DNA of 64,000 bases, from NCBI RefSeq assembly GCF_000241465.1, contig NZ_JH584235.1, positions 2,541,210 through 2,605,209 on the forward strand. Direction: 5' to 3'. Every line of letters begins with the position of its first letter. The first letter of the stretch is position 1. The notes under the pieces are model-generated. The model searched no databases. It was not told the DNA's origin and saw only the letters and a list, made by a program, of their open reading frames with translations. This document shows, in pieces, positions 35,704-43,085 of the stretch. Origin of the DNA: Sphingomonas echinoides ATCC 14820 (GTDB lineage: Bacteria > Pseudomonadota > Alphaproteobacteria > Sphingomonadales > Sphingomonadaceae). A program made the translations under genes and the position numbers.

Positions 35704-36353
35704 GCAGGCGCGTGCCCGAGGCCGAGATGCACCACGCTTTCGATCCCGCGATCGATCATCACCACCGACCCTTGTGGCAATCCCGGCGCGGCGGGGGCGT
35801 CGAAACCGGGCACGTCCGCCGCGCCCGTCATCACCCCGCGCAGCACCCGGCTGGAAATGCCGTGCATGATGACGAGCCGGTCGCCGTCGTCATCGGCCGT
35901 GTCCGCCAGCCAGCCTGATACGCGCGCCGCAATCTCGGGATAGGTTTCGCCATCGGGCGCTGGAAACAGCAGCCCCGCCGTCCGATCGACCACGCGCGCG
36001 CCCTCGGCGGCCAGATCGGCATAATAGCGCCCGCCCCAAGCGCCTGTCTCGATTTCGACCAGCCGCGAATCGGTCTGCGCCTTGTGCCAGTCGAGGTCGA
36101 GATGCTCGGCGATCACCGCGAGCGTCTGCAGCGCGCGTCCGGTGGGGGAGGCCCATAGCGTCAGTGCCGGTTTGGTCCCGAGATTTTTCCGCAGCGCCCG
36201 CCCCATTTCCTCGGCCTGGGCAAAACCGGCGCGGGTCAGCGGGGTGTGAGCATGGTCGCCCTGCAACCGCCCGACCACATTGAACACCGTTTCGCCGTGG
36301 CGGGCGATGAAATCGCGGCCCTTTCGTGGCGGCATCTGGGCGTTGGAATCCAT
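35700..36353 (-). CDS. Histidine phosphatase family protein
   Basis: 217 residues of the phosphoglycerate-mutase-like branch. The catalytic RHG motif is in FIARHGETVFNVVGRLQGD near residue 18. The second histidine is in LVIMHGISSRVLRG near 165. The acid/base residue falls in SRLVEIETGAWGG. Members dephosphorylate small molecules or proteins. The start at 36353 has AAGGCAGG upstream; the frame extends further 5' but into the promoter region of the next gene. First gene of a two-gene unit with the IalB-like protein. Confidence 0.88.
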   Translation of the reverse strand: MDSNAQMPPRKGRDFIARHGETVFNVVGRLQGDHAHTPLTRAGFAQAEEMGRALRKNLGTKPALTLWASPTGRALQTLAVIAEHLDLDWHKAQTDSRLVEIETGAWGGRYYADLAAEGARVVDRTAGLLFPAPDGETYPEIAARVSGWLADTADDDGDRLVIMHGISSRVLRGVMTGAADVPGFDAPAAPGLPQGSVVMIDRGIESVVHLGLGHAPA

Positions 36354-36490
36354 GGCCTGCCTTTCAACCCCGTGTGACGCAAAAGCAACGGTTTTCCTCG
36401 TTGTCTGAGGTTCATGCAACTCTCGGCCGGGCTGCCTATTTGAGGGTTCCCCACACAGTATCAGTGGGATGTACCAACGGAGTTACCCCA

Positions 36491-37168
36491 ATGCGTAAGC
36501 TAGCCCTCACCGCCACCGCCGCCGCTTTCGGCCTCGGCCTGGCCGCCCCCGCCTTCGCTCAGGACGGCCCACCGCCGGCGCGCGACGACGCGACCTTCAC
36601 CGGCCCGCGCGTCGGCGTCATCCTCGGCTATGACAAGCTGCAGCCGGGCCGCGGTCCCAATTCCAGCATCAGCAGCGATCGCAAGGCCGACGGCCTGACC
36701 TATGGTGGCGATTTCGGCTATGACGTGGCGCTCAACCGCTTCGTGATCGGTGCCGAAGGCGAAGTTACCGGCTCGACCGGCGATGTCAGCAACGCGCCGA
36801 CCAGCGCCGCCGCGCTCGGCTATGGCCGCGTCAAGCAGGGCCGCGATCTGTATGCCGGTGCCCGCATCGGTTATGTCGTCGCGCCGAAGACGTTGATCTA
36901 CGCCAAGGGTGGTTACACCAATGATCGCCTCGATCTGACCGCGAACAACGGCACCACCACAACCGGGGCGCACTATAACCTCGATGGCTACCGCGTTGGC
37001 GCGGGTGTCGAGCAGAAGATCGGCCGCACCACCTATGCCAAGCTCGAATATCGCTATTCCAACTATGGCGATGCGCGGCTGGAATATGCCAATGGCGGCA
37101 ACACCAACAATTTCAGCGTCGACACCGACCGTCATCAGGTCGTTGCCGGGCTGGGTGTCCGCTTCTGA
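36491..37168 (+). CDS. Outer-membrane beta-barrel protein (Omp25/opacity-like)
   Basis: 225 residues with signal peptide MRKLALTATAAAFGLGLAAP-AFA, cleaved before Gln24. The mature protein is a string of amphipathic strands (GPRVGVILGYDKL, GLTYGGDFGYDVAL, LYAGARIGYVVAPK, YAKLEYRYSNYG) and ends in GLGVRF, the terminal phenylalanine expected for Bam-assembled barrels. An eight-stranded Omp25/Omp31-like fold is likely. GGAG lies about 8 bases before the ATG. A strong terminator follows, so the gene is probably monocistronic and highly expressed. Confidence 0.9.
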   Translation: MRKLALTATAAAFGLGLAAPAFAQDGPPPARDDATFTGPRVGVILGYDKLQPGRGPNSSISSDRKADGLTYGGDFGYDVALNRFVIGAEGEVTGSTGDVSNAPTSAAALGYGRVKQGRDLYAGARIGYVVAPKTLIYAKGGYTNDRLDLTANNGTTTTGAHYNLDGYRVGAGVEQKIGRTTYAKLEYRYSNYGDARLEYANGGNTNNFSVDTDRHQVVAGLGVRF

Positions 37169-37198
37169 TGCAAGCTGCCTGTTTGCAGGCGTAAAACG

Positions 37199-37228
37199 GG
37201 GGTCGGGGCGCTTGCCCCGGCCCCTTTT
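37199..37228 (+). terminator. Rho-independent terminator after the outer-membrane protein gene
   Basis: An 11-bp GC stem (37199-37209 with 37214-37224, one G-T pair) with loop GCTT is followed directly by TTTT. It lies 30 bases past the stop at 37168 and separates this gene from dnaN. Confidence 0.88.
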
Positions 37229-37315
37229 ATGTTTAAGGAAAGAGACACGGCGAATTGCCCCCGACGCGTGCGCGTCCGGCGGGAGTGAAGTGGGCGTTGG
37301 GCCCGGGGGAACGAC

Positions 37316-38428
37316 ATGAAGGCGACGATCGAACGGGCGACTCTGTTGAAGGGCTTGAGCCACGTCCAATCGGTGGTGGAACGGCGCAACACCATTCCGA
37401 TCCTCTCCAACGTGCTGATCGAGGCGACCGCCGAGGGCGGCCTCAAGCTGATGGCGACCGACCTGGACTTGCAAATCAACGAGACGGTCGCGGCCGCAGT
37501 TGATCAGCCGGGGTCGACCACGGTGTCGGCGCACACGCTGTTCGACATTTGCCGCAAGCTGCCCGAAGGCAGCCAGGTTTCGCTCGCCGCCGCTGACGGC
37601 AAGCTGACGATCATGGCCGGGCGCGCCAAATTCCAGCTCGGCACGCTGCCGCGCGACGATTTCCCGGTGATCGCCGAGGGCGAACTGCCAGTGTCGTTCG
37701 AACTGCCCGCCGAGACGCTCAAGCAGATCATCGACAAGACGCGCTTCGCGATTTCGACCGAGGAAACGCGCTATTATCTGAACGGCATTTTCTGGCACGT
37801 GTCGGAAGACCCGCTGCCGGTGCTGAAGGCTGCCGCCACCGACGGCCACCGTCTGGCGCGCATCACCATGCCGCGCCCGGAAGGGGCCGAGGGTATGCCT
37901 GACATCATCATTCCGCGGAAGTGCGTGGCCGAACTGCGCAAGCTGCTCGACGAAGTCGATGGGTCGGTCGGCGTGTCGATGTCGGCGACCAAGATCCGCT
38001 TCGATCTGGGCCAGGCGCTGCTCACATCCAAGCTGATCGACGGCACCTTTCCCGATTATTCGCGCGTCATCCCGACGGGCAATGACAAGATCCTCAAGAT
38101 CGATCCGCGCAGCTTCGAAGAGGGCGTTGACCGCGTCAGCACGATCGCGACCGAAAAGACGCGCGCGGTGAAGATGGCGCTCGACCGTGACAAGATCATC
38201 CTGTCGGTGACCAGCCCCGAAAACGGCACGGCGGCGGAAGAAGTGCCGGGCGAATATACCTCGATGGGCTTCGAGATCGGCTTCAACAGCCGCTATTTGC
38301 TCGATATTCTCGGCCAGCTTCAGGGCGACACGATCGAAGTGCATCTGGCCGACGCCGCCGCACCGACGCTGATCCGCGAGAATGACAAATCGGCCGCTTT
38401 GTATGTGCTGATGCCGATGCGGGTTTGA
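37316..38428 (+). CDS. dnaN: DNA polymerase III subunit beta (sliding clamp)
   Basis: 370-residue clamp protein that forms a ring dimer holding the replicative polymerase on DNA. It begins MKATIERATLLKGLSHVQSV, and contains VVERRNTIPILSNVLIEA and LKLMATDLDLQI in the first of three repeated domains. The C-terminal peptide ends ALYVLMPMRV, the usual hydrophobic-pocket end. GGGGGA precedes the ATG. No dnaA lies beside it. A lower-GC gene starts one base after the stop. Confidence 0.97.
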   Translation: MKATIERATLLKGLSHVQSVVERRNTIPILSNVLIEATAEGGLKLMATDLDLQINETVAAAVDQPGSTTVSAHTLFDICRKLPEGSQVSLAAADGKLTIMAGRAKFQLGTLPRDDFPVIAEGELPVSFELPAETLKQIIDKTRFAISTEETRYYLNGIFWHVSEDPLPVLKAAATDGHRLARITMPRPEGAEGMPDIIIPRKCVAELRKLLDEVDGSVGVSMSATKIRFDLGQALLTSKLIDGTFPDYSRVIPTGNDKILKIDPRSFEEGVDRVSTIATEKTRAVKMALDRDKIILSVTSPENGTAAEEVPGEYTSMGFEIGFNSRYLLDILGQLQGDTIEVHLADAAAPTLIRENDKSAALYVLMPMRV

Positions 38429-38429
38429 T

Positions 38430-38894
38430 ATGGAGGGGCCGCGAGAATCTGAGCGGTCGCGAAACGTTTGGGCTGGTCGCTTTGATTCTCTAAGACCACC
38501 CGTGCCTCAATCTCATCCGGTATCGAAGACGTGGCTGGATTTTGTCAGTCCAATAGAGAGTGCGCCTCCTCTCTACAGGATGAATGGGTTCGGGTTTGGT
38601 CTGTACGGATGGCTAAGAGAGCCGGACTTTGGGGCTGCATATTTGAAGCTATATTTTGTGACGGCGCTTTGGCTGCCGATCATACCGGTGGGGGCGTACT
38701 TTGTAACTCGTGAGCCGACGGGTTACCGATTTTACGGTTACCTTTCCCTGTGGAACATCCTTAGAGCTTTTCGACATAAGGTCGTTGCATTTTACCTGTC
38801 CGCTCTGATCGAAGGCGTCGGTGTTGCTATGTTATTTTTTGCGCTCGCGGCGGCTGCGCTCGGCCTCGTAGAGTGGATACGGCACCTAATATGA
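38430..38894 (+). CDS. Lower-GC hypothetical membrane protein directly after dnaN
   Basis: 154 residues, starting ATGGAGGGG one base past the dnaN stop. The last two thirds holds two or three hydrophobic helices. The segment GFGLYGWLREPDFGAAYLKL, then LPIIPVGAYFV, resembles a pattern I recall in unrelated membrane proteins of several phyla (LYG, then a membrane helix ending in IPxxPxxxY-V). By eye its GC is about 10 points below its neighbours and its codon use is less biased, which suggests recent acquisition. Function unknown. Its expression may depend on the dnaN transcript. Confidence 0.68.
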   Translation: MEGPRESERSRNVWAGRFDSLRPPVPQSHPVSKTWLDFVSPIESAPPLYRMNGFGFGLYGWLREPDFGAAYLKLYFVTALWLPIIPVGAYFVTREPTGYRFYGYLSLWNILRAFRHKVVAFYLSALIEGVGVAMLFFALAAAALGLVEWIRHLI

Positions 38895-38927
38895 GTCTGC
38901 ATTGACGCGCAGCCCGTCATTCTTTAT

Positions 38928-38941
38928 TGACACTCGTGTCA
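38928..38941. promoter_or_regulatory. Palindromic operator-like site upstream of coq4
   Basis: TGACAC (38928-38933), a 2-base centre and GTGTCA (38936-38941) form a perfect 12-base dyad beginning within TTGACA, a -35-like hexamer. It sits 16 bases before the coq4 ATG. Such a site fits binding of a dimeric regulator such as a TetR-type protein. No regulator gene is adjacent. Confidence 0.45.
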
Positions 38942-38956
38942 GCAAGGATCGAATCG

Positions 38957-39736
38957 ATGGCCAAGCTTCCGCCTTTTCCGGGTACGACCGGGCGTCGCGA
39001 CTGGCGTACGGCGTTCGACGCCATTCGCAAGCTGCTCGCCAATGGCGATGACACGACACAAGTGTTCCGCATCATGCGCGCGCTGAACGTCGGCAATGCG
39101 CCAATGAACTATGCGCGGCTGATCGCGACCACGCAGGGCGGGCGGCTCGCTTCGGAGCAAGTCGAGCTGGCGGCGCGCTTCTCCGATCCGGCGTTCGTTG
39201 CGCGCTTCGCGCCCGGCACGGTTGGTGCCGCCTATCGCCATTTCCTCGAGACGACGGGCTATTCCGCCGACGGGCTGGTCGCGGTCAGCAAGGTGATCAG
39301 CGAAGATCAGGTCCAGCATCCCTATGCGTGGTTCGGCCGCCGTGTGCGCGACACGCATGACATCTGGCATGTGCTGACCGGCTATAAAGCCGACGAATCG
39401 CTGGGCGAGGCGTGCTTGGTCGCGTTCAGTTATGCGCAGGTCGGCGGGCTCGGCTGGGCGTTCATCGCGGTGGCAGCGGCGCTGAAGAGTTTGAAGGCGA
39501 CCGGCAACACGCTGTTCGCCCGCGCGGTGTGGGAAGGCTATCGCCATGGCCGCCGCGCGCAGTGGCTTTCGGGCGAGGATTATGAGGCGCTGCTGGCGGA
39601 GCCGATCGATACGGCGCGCGCGCGCTTGGGGATCGCGACGCCGACCGCCTATCTGAAGGCGCAGCGCGAGCTGGGGCCGGAAATGGCCTCCTACCTCAGC
39701 CAGCGGCGCGCGGACGCGGCCCCGGCTGCCGCCTGA
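38957..39736 (+). CDS. COQ4 family ubiquinone biosynthesis protein
   Basis: 259 residues. The defining metal motif HDxxH-x12-E is intact: His134, Asp135, His138 and Glu151 in HDIWHVLTGYKADESLGE. COQ4 organises the ubiquinone synthesis complex in mitochondria and has recently been linked to C1 oxidative decarboxylation of the ring; bacterial homologues occur mainly in alphaproteobacteria. AAGGA lies 8 bases before the ATG at 38957; a TTG at 38927 is less likely. It is followed by a palindromic repeat. Confidence 0.88.
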   Translation: MAKLPPFPGTTGRRDWRTAFDAIRKLLANGDDTTQVFRIMRALNVGNAPMNYARLIATTQGGRLASEQVELAARFSDPAFVARFAPGTVGAAYRHFLETTGYSADGLVAVSKVISEDQVQHPYAWFGRRVRDTHDIWHVLTGYKADESLGEACLVAFSYAQVGGLGWAFIAVAAALKSLKATGNTLFARAVWEGYRHGRRAQWLSGEDYEALLAEPIDTARARLGIATPTAYLKAQRELGPEMASYLSQRRADAAPAAA

Positions 39737-39775
39737 TTCGGTCACGATCTCGTTCAAACGACTCGTTCCCCATCC

Positions 39776-39865
39776 CCGTTCGCCCTGAGCCTGTCAAAGG
39801 GCTCCGCCGCAGGCGATGGGCTCGCTTGACCGGGGGCGGGGCTTCGACAGGCTCTGCCCGAACGG
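39776..39865. repeat. Palindromic repeat of the CCGTTCG-AGCCTGTC type
   Basis: Left arm CCGTTCGCCCTGAGCCTGTC (from 39776) and a right arm that reads as its inverted copy (39838-39865, CTTCGACAGGCTCTGCCCGAACGG in reverse sense) enclose a 34-base centre. Mismatches lie mainly in the CCCTG/GGCAG segment. Near-identical words are common intergenic repeats in sphingomonads and pseudomonads. It sits between the convergent coq4 and carboxymuconolactone-decarboxylase-like genes. Confidence 0.75.
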
Positions 39866-39899
39866 ACGTTCGGGGATCGCTCTTTAAGAAAAATCGACG

Positions 39900-40466
39900 T
39901 TATTCGCGCTCGGGCACCGGCACGTTGAAGCCGTTGAGCGTCATCGACACCAGTGCATACAGCCCGACCAGATAGATCAGTTCATTGGTGCCATGCTGGC
40001 CGAACGTGTCGACCGCGAGGCGGTAGCACGGCTCGGGCAGGACGCCGCCATTGACCAGCGCGAAAGCGACATCATAGGCGACGCTTTCTTGCGCCGAGAG
40101 GTCGCGCGGCTTGATGTTGGCGCACAGCTCCGACAGCCGCTGCGGCGACATCTGCTCGTGCTCTGCCACCGCGATATGCGCATAGATCTCGTAAGCGGCA
40201 TCGAAATGCGCGCCGCACACCAGAATGGCGATCTGGCGCGGCTTGTCGTCGAGCGTCGCTTGCGCGGTCATCGCCTTGGTCAGCTCCCACACCGCCTTGC
40301 CGATCACGGGTTCATGTAGCCAGGGATTCCACGGGCCGATCAGCGCGCCATCGGCATCGACCGTCTTGAACACGTTGAAATTGGAGGCGATGCCCGCCTT
40401 CATATCCTCATAAAGCGGCTTTTGCTGCTCGGTCAGGTCGGCGGGGGTGATCAGGGGCAAGCGCAT
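39900..40466 (-). CDS. Carboxymuconolactone decarboxylase family (AhpD-like) protein
   Basis: 188 residues, all-helical. The core reads [40 protein letters not shown] and [20 protein letters not shown], as in the CMD/AhpD fold. The CxxC redox pair of AhpD is absent (only one cysteine, in ILVCGAH), so peroxidase-partner activity is unlikely and a decarboxylase-like or unknown role remains. AAGGAGA precedes the ATG at 40466. It is divergent from recF across 99 bases. Confidence 0.85.
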   Translation of the reverse strand: MRLPLITPADLTEQQKPLYEDMKAGIASNFNVFKTVDADGALIGPWNPWLHEPVIGKAVWELTKAMTAQATLDDKPRQIAILVCGAHFDAAYEIYAHIAVAEHEQMSPQRLSELCANIKPRDLSAQESVAYDVAFALVNGGVLPEPCYRLAVDTFGQHGTNELIYLVGLYALVSMTLNGFNVPVPERE

Positions 40467-40565
40467 CGACGGTCTCCTTCGGCGCGGCAGCGCATCAGCG
40501 CCGCCTTGGTTCCTGAAAGCTGCGCGGAAATTGCGAAAGCTGTGCGACAGGGTAGAGCGGATGCG

Positions 40566-41621
40566 ATGCTGACGCGCCTGGTCCTGACCGATTTCCGCAA
40601 CCATGCCGATCTGGCGATCGCGCCGGGGCCGGGCTTTGTCGTGCTGACCGGCGAAAATGGCGCGGGCAAGACCAATGTGCTCGAAGCCGTGTCGCTGCTG
40701 GCACCGGGGCGGGGTTTGCGCCGCGCGAGTCTCGGCGAAATGGCGCGGCAAAGCGGGCGCGGCGGCTTCGGCGTGGCAGCGGAGCTGGTCGGCGACGTGG
40801 CGATCGCTACGGGGACCCAAGCCGCCGCGCCCGAACGCCGGATCGTGCGCGTGCAAGGCGCGGCGGTGGCGGCGACGGCGCTGGCGGAGTGGCTGACGGT
40901 GCTGTGGCTGACCCCGGCGATGGACCGGCTGTTCGTCGAGCCGGCGGGCGAGCGGCGGCGTTTTCTCGACCGGCTGACGCTGGCGCTCAGCCCCGGTCAC
41001 GCCGTCCATGCCAATCGCTACGAAGCGGCGATGCGCGCGCGCAACCGTCTGCTGGGGGAGGAGGGCCCGCCCGACCGCGACTGGTTGGCCGCGCTGGAGG
41101 CGCAAATGGCCGAACACGGCGCGGCGATCGACGCGGCACGGCGCGCAACGGTGGCGTCACTTGGCGAACGGCTGGCCGATCAGCCCGAAGGGCCGTTTGC
41201 GCGCGCCGGGCTTCGCCTCGAAGGGTGGACCGGCGGTGGCGCGACGCTCGCCACCGACCTGGCGCAGAGCCGCGCGCGCGATGCGGCGGCGGGCCGCGCG
41301 CTGGTCGGGCCGCATCGCAGCGATCTGGCGGTGACGCATCTCGGCAAGGGGCAAGCGGCGGCCTTGTGCTCGACCGGCGAACAGAAGGCGCTGCTGCTTG
41401 GGCTGATCCTCGCCCATGCCGGGCTGGTGGCGGAACGCACCGGCGCGCCACCGATCCTGCTGCTCGACGAAGTGGCCGCGCATCTCGATCCCGTGCGCCG
41501 CGCCGCGCTGTTCGAGCGGCTGGCGGGGACGGGGCAAGTGTGGATGACCGGCACCGAGCCCGCGTTGTTTGCGGAGCTTGATGCGGCGGCGGTGCGGCTG
41601 ACGCTTGGGGCGGGCGGGTGA
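40566..41621 (+). CDS. recF: DNA replication and repair protein RecF
   Basis: 351-residue SMC-like ATPase that loads RecA at single-strand gaps. It starts [20 protein letters not shown] and has Walker [17 protein letters not shown] near residue 30. The signature [19 protein letters not shown] is near 265 and Walker [17 protein letters not shown] near 300. A second possible ATG lies at 40561 in another frame. In many bacteria recF lies directly after dnaN; here 2.1 kb separates them. A gap of 147 bases without visible features follows. Confidence 0.94.
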   Translation: MLTRLVLTDFRNHADLAIAPGPGFVVLTGENGAGKTNVLEAVSLLAPGRGLRRASLGEMARQSGRGGFGVAAELVGDVAIATGTQAAAPERRIVRVQGAAVAATALAEWLTVLWLTPAMDRLFVEPAGERRRFLDRLTLALSPGHAVHANRYEAAMRARNRLLGEEGPPDRDWLAALEAQMAEHGAAIDAARRATVASLGERLADQPEGPFARAGLRLEGWTGGGATLATDLAQSRARDAAAGRALVGPHRSDLAVTHLGKGQAAALCSTGEQKALLLGLILAHAGLVAERTGAPPILLLDEVAAHLDPVRRAALFERLAGTGQVWMTGTEPALFAELDAAAVRLTLGAGG

Positions 41622-41768
41622 GGTGAGCGGCGGAAGGTTAGGGGAAAGTTAGGGTAAAAACGCTTGGGATGTGGTGTGGAGCTGGGCGGGAGCGGTTTTG
41701 TCAAAGCACAGGGCCGGTATAGCAAAGGCGGCGCTTGTAGGACAGAATTGGTGGCGCATACCGACGGT

Positions 41769-43085
41769 TCAGAACGCGCGAGTGATGCCGACTTCGCTGG
41801 CGGTGCGTGCGTATTGGTAAAGCTGCAAGCTGGAGGCATTCCGCTCATAGCTGACCCGAATATAAGGGGAGAAAGCACCGATTTTAAGTTGCCGGAAGGT
41901 TGCCCCTGCGCGTGCTGTCATCAACCATTCGCGGCGCCGGTCGCCGAACAGGAAGAGGGCGGCATCGCCCTCGGTTCGCCGCAATCCTCCCGAAACGAAC
42001 ACGGTCGTCTGGCCGAGTTCGCGCCAGCCGAGCGCTGAAACGCCTGCCGCTTTCGTGGCGTATCCCGGATCACGGGCGGTTTGCCGTGTGATCGAAACGC
42101 CGATGCTTGCGCCAGCTTTGGCTGACAAAGCGCGTTCAATCGACACGTTAAGATCGCCGATCGCGCCGTCTTGCAGATCATTGCGCCGGTACGTCGCCTT
42201 GCTTGCGCTCCCGCTGACGACCAATTGCGCACGGCGACCGAGGATGTGCAGCCAGTCGAGCGATACCGCATCTGTGTGCGCGTAGAGCGCGCCGCCATAC
42301 CAGCGCCATGTTCGGCCAATGGACGGGCTGAACCGGTCTTTCTGACGCTGCCATTCGAAGCCGATCAACGCAGTTCCGGAAATGTCGTTAAACTGGGATG
42401 CGCGGTATAGATTTGCCAGCGTGGAGAGGCGTGGAACCAGTGCGAGGCCATCCGCTAAACCGAGGCGGGCATACCCTTGTCCAGCCAGGCGTAGCCCGAC
42501 GCCAGATTGCGCGCGGGCGTCGTTCGAGAGCGTCAGCGGCGCGATGATGGTATCGAGCGTCCGCACCTGCGTTGCACGATTGACGTTGGAGTCGGGTGCC
42601 AGCGCCAGTTCGAACGACCCGCCGAAGCGCTTGTGGGAGCGCAGGATTTGATCGAACTGTCCTACCGCTGCGGCAACTGAGCCCGGCAGGCCCGTGGCTT
42701 GCGCCTGGCGGAGTTCGCGGCGGGCAGCGCGTTCGTCACCAAGCGCGGCCAGCATGCGCGCCAGCTCGAGCCGCGCACGCGCGGCTTTGGGTTGTTCGTC
42801 AAGCACGGCACGGAAGGCAAGCGCCGCCTCGCGGTAGCGCCGAAGATCGGCAAGCATCATCCCTTTGCGAAACCGTGCTTCCGCGCGGACATCGGCGTTG
42901 GGATCATGCGCCAGCGCGTCATAGAAGCCGGTGGCATCGTCGATCCGGCCGGCTGCGCGCGCGCGGTCGGCGAGGCCGAAGACGTCGATCGCGGATAAGT
43001 CCTGCAAATGGGTCGTGGGCGGCGCGGTCTGACCGGCCACCGCCACCGCCGCTGGCGCTGCGAGCGCCAGCGTCAAGCCAGCCAT
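41769..43085 (-). CDS. Slam-type surface lipoprotein assembly modifier (TPR plus DUF560 beta-barrel)
   Basis: 438 residues. After a signal-like N-terminus (MAGLTLALAAPAAVAVA), residues about 30-145 form TPR-like helices (AAGRIDDATGFYDALAHDPN, RYREAALAFRAVLDEQP, ERAARRELRQAQATGL). From about 160 onward the protein is a chain of amphipathic strands (GSFELALAPDSNVNRATQVR, AQSGVGLRLAGQGYARLGL) ending YQYARTASEVGITRAF with a terminal phenylalanine. This TPR-barrel order and the APDSNVNRA block match Slam, the outer-membrane translocator that moves lipoproteins to the cell surface. The ATG at 43085 overlaps the stop of the lipoprotein gene upstream (TGATG). Assignment is by memory of the family. 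Confidence 0.8.
   Translation of the reverse strand: MAGLTLALAAPAAVAVAGQTAPPTTHLQDLSAIDVFGLADRARAAGRIDDATGFYDALAHDPNADVRAEARFRKGMMLADLRRYREAALAFRAVLDEQPKAARARLELARMLAALGDERAARRELRQAQATGLPGSVAAAVGQFDQILRSHKRFGGSFELALAPDSNVNRATQVRTLDTIIAPLTLSNDARAQSGVGLRLAGQGYARLGLADGLALVPRLSTLANLYRASQFNDISGTALIGFEWQRQKDRFSPSIGRTWRWYGGALYAHTDAVSLDWLHILGRRAQLVVSGSASKATYRRNDLQDGAIGDLNVSIERALSAKAGASIGVSITRQTARDPGYATKAAGVSALGWRELGQTTVFVSGGLRRTEGDAALFLFGDRRREWLMTARAGATFRQLKIGAFSPYIRVSYERNASSLQLYQYARTASEVGITRAF

Noticed and set aside
37169..38430. Chromosome origin beside dnaN
   Set aside because: No dnaA gene and no cluster of DnaA boxes (TTATCCACA-like) could be seen here or in the flanking gaps.
41622..41768. Possible small RNA or gene between recF and the Slam gene
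   Set aside because: No stable hairpin with T-run, promoter pair or coding pattern was evident in these 147 bases.
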